The translations under genes and the position numbers were made by a program. A model generated the notes under the pieces. That model worked only from the letters and a program-made list of their open reading frames with translations. It had not been told where the DNA came from and did not search any database. From Plectrocnemia conspersa (lineage: Eukaryota > Arthropoda > Insecta > Trichoptera > Polycentropodidae): a DNA stretch of 64,000 nt. Positions 24,055 to 35,392 of this stretch are shown one piece after another. Numbering within the stretch: position 1 is the first letter of the stretch; each line of letters starts with the position of its first letter. The stretch lies in contig VTFK01000175.1 of the NCBI GenBank assembly GCA_009617715.1, positions 372,001-436,000 of the forward strand, given 5' to 3'.

Positions 24055-27000
24055 GTAATTGCGCAAGTTTCAAGAAAGGTCCTGTGTAGTTCGTCACAAG
24101 TTATTCTTAATGAAGTGAAAACAAGTGATAAATATGGAATAATTTTTAGGATAAATAGTATAAATATATTTTTTTTCTTTTTTAGATACATTTTTAAATG
24201 GCCAAAATAAGGTTTAGATGTTAAAACACGATATGTGAAAATTGTTATTTGTAAAAAAAAATGTGAAAAAATCGCCGTAATTTTTTTCATTTTTGTTCTG
24301 CGAAACTTAATTTGAAATCTGGTAACCGTGATTACAGGTCGTATCCGTATTTGTATTATAGTGTTTCTTTTGCTAGGAGCGTTATGATACAATTCATTGC
24401 ATTCTCGGCGTAGCGTCTACTCAATTAAGCACTTTTTGAAGCTGCAAAGGGTGGTGTCGACAATCTGTTAATGCTCGGCGACTTTAAGCCACGCGTTTTA
24501 GAGTGCCCTAAAGAGTCGCGATTGGGACCCTTATTCTTGCCCATCGTGACCTCTTTCACGAGCCATCCAGCTTTATAAATACAAAGATGTTTTCAGCGAT
24601 AGATATGAGGAGCTAAAAATTTATGTAAGATGTTTTTTTATTGTTTGTAAATGACCATCGTGACGTTTTGCGGAAACCTTCCAAGTCATGTTAGTCAGAT
24701 TTGTAAAAAATATATAATAAATAAGTCTTTACACTTCCTGGCGTTGTTCATTCATCGATGATCAACCGCCATTTAAAATGTTTTTTAAAATGTGTCGCGC
24801 ATTGAGTACTGAAGAAAGTATGTATTTTATTTTTATTGTTACCTTTCAAAGCAAAACATGCATTGCAATAGAATTACGCATGTACGCTATAAATATCGGT
24901 AAAATAATAGTTAAGGTATGACATTGGTCAAAGTTGCTTAACGAAATTACAGCTGTTGCCAGTATATTATGTAATTATGTAATTTCACATTAAAATGTAA
25001 ATTTACGTAGCATTCAGAAATTGAACCGAGGTTCATGTTAACAAACGAAGAAATTACCTTTCAAAGAGACCTCTTAACTTTTTTTAACAGTTGATTCGTC
25101 CGTCGTAATTAATTTGCATAATGCTGTGGCGATACCGTTTCGCCCCAGTTTTCGCAAAGGCTCGTTGAAAACTTACATACGTACGTATGTACTAAGGAGC
25201 GGAAAATCGGAAAAGCGGCCGACGGACGGGGAAAATTCGAATAACGACATTCTGCGGAGTCTCTCTCGGCCGTAAATTAAAACGACTACCGAAACGGGTG
25301 CCTTTGTGCCGACCGAAGTGCCTATCTGCGACCTACGACCCAAACCGGAATCTTTCACGACCGACAAAGAGGATCCAGTGAAAAGTTAATGTCGATTTTC
25401 TACCGCTTAGGAACGACGAATAATACATACAGATTCGCGATAAAAGTTTTTTTGTAAAATGTATTTCTATTAAGTATATATTAGAGATAAGGAATATTGT
25501 GTCCATACAGTGTTGTGAAGTGTATAGAATTGCATCTAAGGAGGGAATTTCAAATACGTATGATTAGAATCACATTATAAAGGATTCAGAAACCACCAGA
25601 AAATACTAATAATAACACTAGCCTATTGTACGGAATTGATGTTTTAGTAAGATATGTCCAAATGAAGTTGGCTACTTAAAGGTTGGCATTGACATGTTAT
25701 AATATATACGGTAATATAACACTATTCTGACCTTATGATATTTTTATTTTAACCATTTGATATTTATTCTGACCCTGAATAACAAAACTATGACCAAGCT
25801 GTTGCCATTCTTGAATTTAAAAATTAATTTTAATTAAAATAACATTCTATGGCATAACACTAAATATATTTTCATCATATTTTTACAGTAACATGTGATT
25901 TAATATAATTAATTCTCAAGAAGAAACTCTACATATAACCCATGCCAAAAAAACATGTTTTTCCCTTGGGGTCTTTACTTATTAACCAATTAGCCCTAGT
26001 TTTATGATGCAATAATACTTTTAGTTATATTATAAACTGTTGATTCTACAGAAAATTACTTTCTATCTAATATCTCAATCTAAATGATTGTTCAAGACAA
26101 GAATTTCATATCGGGTGTTATAAATCAAAACGCGTTATCTTTCGTCACGCGAGTTCATCGGATCATGAAATTGCTAAAAATGTGGGTCTAATGTCGCTTT
26201 CGCGTCAATTTTCACCGATTTTTCATGTGGGACGATTTCACGCGCTCTTCATAAATAATTCACGGCAATTGAAAATGTGAACGAAAATTATAGTCCCATC
26301 AATCGCGTGCAATTTACGCGGAATAATTCGTCACACGCAGATAATAAAAATCATGTGTTGTGAGCAAATATTTGACGAGCGCATTATAATGGGAAAAGTA
26401 TGAAACGAACGCACGAAAGGCGGCCGAATTCACTGGGCGGAATAATTAGGATTTGTACACAGGGCCGGATTTTCCGTGACGGGTTATTTTGGGTTGAAAA
26501 CGCGAAAATTAACACGAGACCGCTTTTAATCTTTTACGTCGGTTGGTTCGGCTTACCAAATTTATATTCAAATATTGTTTTAAATATCGTACTTGATAAT
26601 CATCTACAGTTAAAATGGAGAGCAATTACAAGATCTGAATGGAACTAACCAAACAAGGAAGATTTGAATGGAAAGGAATTAATGGAAAGCAAATTTGCAA
26701 ACCTATTGTCGAACTCGTTTTCATATCTTACAATGTACATATATTCATAAATATTTATGAAATCTCGATAATATGTAAATATTTTGTCGGTAAAGATCTA
26801 ATTTCAATGACTATATGTCACTATCTACATTTTTATGTTACATTAACTATCAAAAGTATTAAAAACTAACTATCATCATCTTGACGCGATTTACTATATA
26901 TAATATAAAATTAGATTACTTTATTATTTTTTCTATGGTATACATATATGTTCATAATAAAACTTACCACAGAAACATACTCGTTAGTAAAAATAAATAG

Positions 27001-27095
27001 GTTGTTAGGTTTCTTAGGTAGCTAATATAATATGTACATATGTATGTAATGCTTGTTAAAATATTGTTATTAATATGAAATTTGTATTGTTCTAG
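24055..27095. other. Gene-free or intronic stretch upstream of the Popeye exons
   Basis: Segments 24400-24560, 25130-25440 and 26100-26560 are unique and richer in GC and CpG-containing words. No exon with the membrane spans expected at the start of a Popeye protein was found, so this is either intron or upstream flank. Regulatory function is possible but not demonstrated. Confidence 0.4.
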
Positions 27096-30000
27096 GTTTA
27101 TCAAGCACTGTTCAAGCCTCTGAGGGTTTCTAGACATCAATTCAGAAGAGTTCTATCCTGCATGAGGTCCATCCGTCGACTGAAATGTCAGGAAGTGTAC
27201 GCAATGGAGAAGGTTACAAAAGTTGATAGTCTATCTTTGGTGCTAAGCGGAAAGTGAGTGCAAAATACTGACAAAACAAACACTATTGTAAACACTCAAA
27301 TGCAACAATTCTATAATGCTTACAGATTAGTAGTATCACAAAATCAAAGAGCGCTGCATATTGTTTTTCCTCATCACTTTCTCGATTCGCCGGAATGGTT
27401 CGGTGTTTCTACTGATGAATATTTTCAAGTATATATTTTCACCGTTCAATATATTGTTGTGGAATTATTGTATGTTAAATGTTTAATTTATTGCTAGGTG
27501 TCTATAATGTCTATGGAGGATTCTAGAGTACTGATATGGCATAGAGATAAGTTAAAATTATCCATTATGACTGATCAATTTCTTCAGGCTGTATTCGATC
27601 ATATACTTGGTAGAGATGTTGTACATAAACTCATGCAGGTTTGTTCTGATATAATTAAAATGTATATGCTTATACACCTTTTATTTTTATTATGCTATTA
27701 AAATTGTAGGTTAGCGAAACGATGGCCGCTAGCAACGGTCATTTACCAAATAGCTACGAAGAAGGGGAAGATAAACCGATGCTAATTGTCAAAAAATCCG
27801 GAGACGGTCCTGGCATCACTGCACTTATTAATAGACAGCTTCAAGGTATTATATGAAACAATAATCTATATATGTATATATTGATGGCTGTTAAAAATTT
27901 GCATATAAATGTCCTGAATAAAAATATTTAATATGTAACATTATTTATATACAATAGTAAGAATGTAACGAAACTTTTATATAATTTTGATAATGCTATA
28001 TACAAACGTAACACCGATTAACCATTTTCTGTATTATTTAATAGTTATCGCTTGAAAAACTTATATTATAATGATGATGTTTTGTTGCCATTAATCGTTT
28101 ATGTTTTTGTTTCCCTGATTTTAATGTATTTGGTCGTTGCTGGTTGCTGTTGTTTTCTGGTACGATGGTTGATAACGCTAGAGGAGCATGCACCTTTGTT
28201 AAACCCTCGGACAGCGCTCGGTATGCCGCCCTCGCCCATCAGAACATCTGCTTGCTAAATATACCAAATAGTCATCACTCCAGTATGCTTTAATTATGTT
28301 TAATATATGGCAATAAAATCTTTACTTTCTTTATTTAAATCATAATAAAACATTTTTATAACATGTATCTTTCGAGTCATTTACTTTTACATATTGTGAT
28401 ATATTTTTAATAAATACTTAATCATTTACTAATACTGGTTTATCGTCATTTTTTTATAATGGAAATATTTTTTACTCATACCTTACATTAGCGATATTGC
28501 TATCTCAAATAAAAATGTGTGTAAATATTATATATTTATTTTTTTCAATACTTCTATTTTTATTTGAGATAGCTTATCGATTTTTTATTTTAGTCACATC
28601 ATGCATCTTGTATTATTATCCAAAACGCATGACTATTAAATATTGTAAAAATATTGTAACAAATCATTAAATACATATAATTAATATTATTGTTTTTATC
28701 CTTATTTACCTCTTATTTTCACAAAATAAATTATTCAGGTAAGTCCTTCATTTTTTTAATTGATTATTTTTTAATATATATAATAAAAAAAAAACAATAC
28801 ACGCTACACTGTTATATATGATATTATTTTATCTGAAATTATCAGTATTTAATATATCTCATTCAATATAATATTTCTCATTCATTTAAATACAAATAAT
28901 CATTTGTATTTATATGAATGAGAAATCAAATCAAAAATCAAATCATTTATATAATATTCTTAGGCAGAGGAAGAACGTTATTTCCTCAATTGGTAGAATT
29001 GTGGGGAAAACGTATACTTTTACATCACTAACTCAATGTTTACGATTGGAATTTTGGATTATTTCAATGTAAACATATTTGGACGTACTTTAGATTTAAA
29101 TTTCATATTTCCATATTGTTTTTGAAATAGAATTTTTACAGTAACAGTTTGTTGATCATTAATCGTATTGATGGTATTTATTTTCATTATTGTCTTTCCT
29201 ACAGATATTTTTACGTCAAGTATAATTATATCATTTGCAATTATTGTCTTTTGTAGTGGAAATATCAGCAGTGCCTATTAAATACAAAATTGGTCCTAAG
29301 GTGCTACCTTGTGGAGCTCCATTTTTTGGATGAAGTGTTGTTTCTAACTTTTCATCTAAATCAAGTGTCAAAAAGTAAAACTAATAGTTTATATTTATTA
29401 TATTATTAACTTTATTGATATTCTAAAAAATACTAAATAATAACAGATAAAATAATATAAAATTGAATCACAATATGAATCTAAAAAATCTAAGTGTTAC
29501 ACACATCACATACTATAAATCTTCAATAAAACTACGAGTCATCAATTTAATTTAATAAATATACTATAATTAAATTTATGTATGAAAATATTCCATAAAA
29601 ATTAAAAATGGATGTATGTTTAATGTTTTATTCCTTAATTAATTAACTATGATTAATTTTTATTTGTATTAATAATAGTTTTATTAGTGTTGAAAATATT
29701 TTTTTTGGTATACTTGGATTATATTTTCATACAAAAAGTCCCTGTAATGTCTTTAAACTGTTCCAAACTAAGATTATATCCAGTAGCTTATATTACGTTA
29801 CTTTTTTGTCTTGTGTTAGCTTTTCCACGGATCACAAAGTATTATTATTATGGTAAGATATTAAACAGTATTTATATAATCATGGCTATGTGTATTTTTA
29901 TATAAAACTTGCATACCTTTCACCCGATCAACCTGAAACTTTTAATTACTTTATATCTTACAGTACTGGCATGTAATCACGCATGTGTTCTTACATATAC

Positions 30001-30369
30001 ATATTAGATCAGTGCTATAGGTTGATTTATCGCAGTTGAAAATAAATGTTAAGATAGTATTTCTCATATTTCCTATGTATGTACATATTTACTTTAATCA
30101 CCATTGTTCGACCGCAATTCATATGACATTTAACTACCGAGCTTTCGTTAGATGATAAATATCATACGTTCATTTTTAAAACATTCACAATGGAATATTT
30201 ATTTTCGATAATCGCATTCGATTGGTGACTCTTCTCTTTTTTTCTCGATCCGCTTACTTCATCAATATTATTATTACGGCAAACTAATCAGCTTTATTAT
30301 ATAGCAGGAGATCCTAACGCTTGGCGGCTTGGCAGAATAGAAGAAGCTGACCACGAAACGCCGGTATAA
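27096..30369 (+). CDS. Popeye domain-containing protein, C-terminal 199 residues (N-terminus not found)
   Basis: Exons: 27096-27253, 27326-27428, 27498-27638, 27710-27845 and 30308-30369; all phases agree and the stop is TAA at 30367. The joined product contains the Popeye domain: VYQALFKPLRVSRHQFRRVL at the start, LSGKLVVSQ at the first junction, then FLDSPEW, corresponding to the conserved DSPE motif of the cyclic-nucleotide pocket, and QVSIMSMEDSRVLIWHRDKL. It ends GDPNAWRLGRIEEADHETPV. Popeye (BVES/POPDC) proteins are three-span plasma-membrane proteins that bind cAMP and act in muscle and heart. The three membrane spans and initiator should lie in exons upstream; none was recognised, so they may be far away or outside. 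AATAAA words follow near 30525. Which POPDC paralogue it represents cannot be said. Confidence 0.9.
28045..28258 (+). CDS. Orphan terminal exon encoding a transmembrane segment, inside the last Popeye intron
   Basis: An acceptor (TATTTAATAG, ending 28044) opens 70 codons to a TGA/TAA-free frame ending TAA at 28256. The peptide has a strong hydrophobic span (PLIVYVFVSLILMYLVV), a cysteine cluster (GCCCF) likely to be lipid-modified, and a tail with PLLNPRTALGMPPSPIRTSA. A polyadenylation word, AATAAA, follows at 28312. There is no initiator, so it needs an upstream exon ending in phase 2. The Popeye exon at 27710-27845 ends in phase 1 and would read into an immediate stop, so it is not a simple alternative Popeye end. 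It may belong to an overlapping or nested gene whose first exon was not identified. Confidence 0.4.
28499..28573. repeat. 18-bp perfect inverted repeat with 39-base loop
   Basis: GCTATCTCAAATAAAAAT at 28499-28516 is exactly complementary to 28556-28573. The transcript would fold as a stem-loop of 75 bases within the Popeye intron. The stem is shorter than in a typical microRNA precursor, so a small foldback element is an equal possibility. Confidence 0.6.
28873..28926. repeat. Near-perfect 25-bp hairpin with 4-base loop
   Basis: The left arm starts ATTTCTCATTCAT and the right arm ends ATGAATGAGAAAT; 24 of 25 positions pair around an AATC loop. It lies in the same intron as the 28499-28573 repeat. 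Near-complete pairing with a tiny loop is unlike a classic microRNA precursor and more like a recent inverted duplication or a MITE core. Confidence 0.65.
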
Positions 30370-31414
30370 TCGAGCGAAACGTACTTCCATATCGTTAAAG
30401 AAAAATATATGTTCAATACGAAAACTAGTCAATGTTTATACTGAATGTATTGTTAGTGTTTTTAATTTTTAATTTTATTCGGTTGAAGCGTAATGTCGTT
30501 TTATACTTTATAAAATAATAATAATAAAATATGATATTTAATATAAACCAACTTACTATAAATTATTATTTTTAACGTCAACTCTTCGAACCCTTTGAAA
30601 TGCCTTTAATAGTATTTTTTAATAAATGTAATATTTTAGTTATATAATATTATAAAAGTGTTCCACAAATGTTGCTACAAAAATATATATGAATATCTCT
30701 TTTATAATGATACATATGTTTTAAATTAGTAACATTAATGACGCTGAAATCTCCGATTTTGATTCATAGCAGGTTATAAATCACAATGTTTGTTACTTAC
30801 ATAATGTGTAGTAAATCTTACACTAAAAGTGAATACATCATCTCAAGAAACACCTTCGGCCCTTAAGGTCTAATTGGTAACAGCTTGTCAGCAGATAATA
30901 AATTGGTGTTGAGCACACTTATTAGTCAAAGAAGTGTTTTGCATATTTTGCATAATATGATCAGTTTGTTTCTATATAATATTCAACATACGAGTAAACT
31001 GAATCCAGAAGACTTATCAATAATACTCGAGCTCTACTAGTTTGTAAAATATAAATATCATTTTTCAAGGTCCTGAATTTATTTTTGACGATATTGAAAG
31101 CAAGATATGGATAGCTAAAACATTTTTATTAAAAAAATAGATATTTTTGTAGCAATATGAATCTTCCTTAAGATTTAAAGTATTAAAAGAAGAAGAAAAA
31201 ATAATTATCATGTTCCTCTTTTATTATCATTTATTATGTCTAACATTTATATACACGTAAATCACTATACACTTACATGATTTATACATACATTAATTTC
31301 AAATATATTGTAGTATGTTTGTTTTAATATTTAATCATGTCTGTTAAATAAAGAGAAACATATTTTTTGCTTAGAAAGAACGTATAAATACATTATTATA
31401 ATAATAAAACGACG

Positions 31415-31505
31415 ATATATCATGCAAAATATTTTTATAACCACAATTTATTTTTGTACTCAATACAAGATATCGCTTGTAAGAATGAGATTTTGCATGA
31501 TATAT
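31415..31505. repeat. Inverted repeat with 16-bp perfect arms
   Basis: ATATATCATGCAAAAT at 31415-31430 is exactly complementary to 31490-31505. The loop of 59 bases has some further weak internal pairing (TACAAGATATCGCTTGTA near 31466). The overall length of 91 bases is in the range of microRNA precursors, but the stem has only 16 perfect pairs. Confidence 0.5.
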
Positions 31506-33358
31506 TAAAAGTTATATTTCTAGTGATAAATGCGAAATACTACACAATTGCACATACAATTTTCTCTTCAATAATGGACAAGAAAATCGATAATAATATA
31601 TACATAGAAAAAAATTAAAAGTAAAAAAATCACATTTTCCATTGAATAACATGCATATGTACAAATCGAATCAAATTTATAACAGGTAAATCAATATCAA
31701 AGTAATATTATCAACACAACAAAATATGAATGTATATGAGTATAAAAAAGTTTTTTATTTGATTTGTTCATTGTTTAAAGTGATGTATATAAAATTATAC
31801 AAATAGTAAGTCATTGAACATTTACAAAATGGCTAAATTAACACTTGATATATATTTTTAAATAAGTCATTTTGTATTATTCAATCGACTATGTATTATA
31901 ATCACAGAGGGAGAGTACGTTGAAATTGGAGTGACCCGCGCTTCTAAGACGATTCAAATGTATTATTATATATACATATATATTATATCTTATACAAATA
32001 TATAATGAATGTTATCATATAATAATTCATAAACGCATATTTGTAGTGTTGTTTGTGAAATATTAATATACAGTGAGTGGCATTGCCTTTTTGTAAAATG
32101 TTTTGCCTGAAAAATGTATTAGTTTAAAAGACAAATATTTTTGGGATGTACATATAAACTATGAATCGCTGTCAATTGTTAGTCATTGGATGTTAATAAT
32201 ACATAATACATAATGGAAACGAATTGAGAATGAGCGTGATTATAAATTACATATATACTAAATATTAGTTGCTTTTGCATTTTTAATATTTGCGCAAATT
32301 TCTTTAAAAAAAATATACTGTAAATTTATAAAAATAGACTGAATCTATCCGATTATAAAATGTTTAATAAACTATCTAGAATGAGTTTCAATTGCAATGA
32401 TGTAGTTTTAATCTATGCAAGACAAATAATTTAATCTATGCACTTTTTCAAAATCTATCAGATGAGTTTCGCTTATGTAATTGTGTTGTAAATGTGTTTG
32501 TTTTAATCTGATATGTGTATGAAAATACAAGCATCCATACATACATATATAAACCAGAAGTATTGTTCATATTGAATACAAATATAAATTATATAATAGT
32601 TACAATTTTGTCAGTTACTCTTGTAATTGGCAATATGGAAATAAATAATATTATTGTTTAACGTTTATTTTTTATTGTACAAATAAAAACGTTTTGATTT
32701 AAAACTTAAAACCTAGTTTTATTATGTCAAGAAATGAACCGACTAAACCGATGAATACACACACTAGATTAGAAAAATGGCGATATTATATTACACTGTA
32801 CATATAAATCACTACTATAGCAAAAATTATCATTTTGTAATAAAAATATTAAGTTTTTTTGTAATGATTTTAAACAGTAGTTTAAACTTTTTAAATTTAT
32901 TTGTATAAACTGGAGCCAAAAACTATACTTTGTACATATTATATTTTTATATCTATCATAATCAATAATTAAAATTAAAGTAAGTATTTTTAATAATAGT
33001 CAAAAAGAAAGTAAAAAAACCTAACAATACAGCTGATATCAGCCCGTAGTTTTACATATAAATCGAGTTATCTTATCTCTGGCAAAAATTTTACAAAATT
33101 GTTGCACAGTTTTATATGGTCCGCAAACAACTGGACCTCGTTCGAATATACATCTTGATTATTAAAATTAATGTATAATAATTGCACACTTATTTTATTG
33201 CCACAAAAAACGTTTATTTAGTTCCTGATTTTTACTATTTTTTAATAATTTATTAAAAGAAGAAATAGATTACACTATCCTCAGTTCTAAAGAATATTGC
33301 CAAAAAATAGGATTACTAGATTTTCTGTAGAATCATTTCTAAATTGCAATCCAATATT

Positions 33359-33382
33359 AAAACACCCATATGTGGGTGTTTT
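33359..33382. repeat. 10-bp perfect hairpin with 4-base loop
   Basis: AAAACACCCA, TATG, TGGGTGTTTT. The T-run at the 3' side makes it look like a rho-independent terminator, but in this nuclear context it is more likely a small palindrome. Confidence 0.6.
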
Positions 33383-34851
33383 ATTATTGCATCTGAGAAA
33401 AAAGAACAAACAATTCTATGGGAGATTCTTGTGCATATTAATATATATATATATATACATATATTATGGACTTTTATTTATTTTTATACTGAAACCCTTA
33501 TTTAAACGTGCGTTATTTTTTTGTTTTTATTATTAATGAGGAATTAATGAAAATATAATATATGAAAAAATTATTATATTGTGAACTATCAAATAATGAT
33601 AGTATTCCTTTCATCTTGGCTTCAATAATAGAAGCAGAAAAATAGAATTGTGATACATAATAATCAGAAAATAAAAAATGACAACTAATGAGCGCCAAAA
33701 CTAAAAATTTGGTTTTTATCTAGGTTGACTTTCAGTCTGCATTCGGAGAGCGAATTTTCTGAAAATCTAACGGTAATGGGCTTACAACACATAATCATAT
33801 TTTGTATAATTTAAGATTCAAAATTGCTTGAAATTATTTAACAATAAGACTAAAAAATAGATGATTCAAATAATAATGTCATACAACATTTTTTACATAA
33901 AATATCAAAATTACTTCTAAACTGATAATTTGTTATAAATATTATTTATTAATGTATATTAATAAAATTGATAAAACATACTACCATGAATGATTTTATT
34001 GCCACGATTAATTTGTTTTCGCCAGAGGCTAAGGTTTAAATACAATAACATTTTATATTTCTATGATTTTCAATCATTGCAGTATCTCGATATAAAAAGT
34101 AACCACTTGTTTTTAATATTTGGAGCTATGAAAGACTTTGAGCAGAATTCCATATCATATTCTTAACTATTACCCAAATATGTACAAGTACATTAACATC
34201 AATATATATTTACCATTGAATTTATAGCATAAGACAAAGATAAAGGTTTTATCATTTTGGGTTTATGCAGAAAGGAACGTGCTTACTTTTGACTAGTTTT
34301 ACCCAGGAAAGTATAACTAAAACATTTTCTACGTATATTGTAGAGAACTAATTACAGTACCTTGATATGTTTTTACAGAAAAACTTATCCCACTCACTTT
34401 TTGTTGGACACATTTATACGACTCAGAAGCATTCAAGGTTATTGAAATTAAATATAAACATTCAAGGTTATTGTGCTGAAATAATTCAAAATAATTATCA
34501 CATTTAAATGACTGATAAAAATCTATCGATAAGAGATGATAATTTGTTGAAAAACTGTAAACAATTGAGGTCCATTTATAAAGTTGTATAAAAATCACAT
34601 TTTTCGTTAAACTAAAATATTTACAAACTATACTTGACTTGGAGAAAAAATATTTATGCCCAATTTTAAATTGATCATAATTATTTATAGATTCAAATAA
34701 GAAATACTTATCTGGTATGTTACATTAAGTACATATCGTATTTTATTATTTTAATGTATCTCTATGACTGATTAAACATCAATTTTATTAAATTACACAG
34801 TTACATAGTCTTATTCTACTTCTTAAAAATCAGTTCTGATTTATTACTTAA

Positions 34852-35392
34852 TTACGGCCAGGATATTTTTTGCTTTTTGCGTGGCGAATCTTTACAATTA
34901 TTTTCTTCCTAAAATAGAATAAATTATTATTAAAATGTAAATAATAAGGCAATCATCATGGACTCACATTATTTTCCGTTGAAAATTGACGTTTGTTATT
35001 GTTCTCAATGTAGTTTTTGCATTCACTGCTCGCACTCCTATTAATTTTTGCTTTTTTCGTCGGTGTATCACCATTGTCTATAATCTTGCTGCCGTTTACT
35101 CTATCGCTATTGAGATTGTTATTCGACGATCCGTTTGTCGTCTTGTATTTTTCCGTTCTTCTTCGACGTTGCGCATGGGGCAAGCAATATTGATTGTATA
35201 AACTTAACAATTGATCCCTATTCATCAAATTCAGTCCGTTCAGTTTTAGCTTTCTCTGTGACGTGTATTAGTGTTACATTAATTCAAAAAATATAATATT
35301 GTACACAAAAAAATATGACTTACTTCTTCTAAAATATTAAAGAGTGTCTCGTTTGGAAGCAGTTCCGGGTGTAAAAAGTCGACGTTTTCCAT
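34852..35392 (-). CDS. Ashwin homologue (C2orf49 family)
   Basis: Exons: 35324-35392, 34968-35255 and 34852-34908, phase 0 at both junctions, 137 residues. The N-terminus has the family signature (DFLHPELLPNETLFNILEE), followed by a DQLLSLYNQYCLPHAQRRRR stretch that corresponds to the conserved tyrosine-glutamine and proline-glutamine-arginine segment. The middle is low-complexity and rich in Asn and Ser. The protein ends KKQKISWP, matching the basic Trp-Pro end that defines Ashwin. The family is a small nuclear protein known in vertebrates from early embryonic development and found with the tRNA-ligase complex; its insect role is not established. It is shorter than the vertebrate form because the middle is reduced. 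It is divergent with HP1. The paired N- and C-terminal signatures make the call fairly secure. Confidence 0.85.

Larger units (their letters stand above)
28259..30307. other. Last intron of the Popeye gene, with two hairpins
   Basis: Apart from the two inverted repeats listed separately, this is AT-rich sequence without coding content. The open frame at 29687-29905 begins with a non-ATG codon, is hydrophobic only because the sequence is T-rich, and has no splice or domain support. Confidence 0.5.
30370..34851. other. Intergenic or 3' flanking DNA between convergent genes
   Basis: This separates the Popeye stop (plus) from the Ashwin stop (minus), so it should hold both 3' untranslated regions. 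It is very AT-rich. It contains AATAAA words on both strands and two inverted repeats (31415-31505 and 33359-33382). No coding exon was recognised. Confidence 0.5.

Noticed and set aside
24033..24392. 119-codon minus-strand frame
   Set aside because: Lys/Phe/Ile-rich from A- and T-runs, overlaps the end of the LTR-like repeat, no motif.
28873..28926. Conventional microRNA precursor
   Set aside because: Pairing is nearly complete with a four-base loop and no bulges, unlike normal precursors; kept only as a hairpin worth testing.
33359..33382. Rho-independent terminator
   Set aside because: Hairpin plus T-run has the right shape, but the window is nuclear DNA of an animal with introns, where such terminators are not used.
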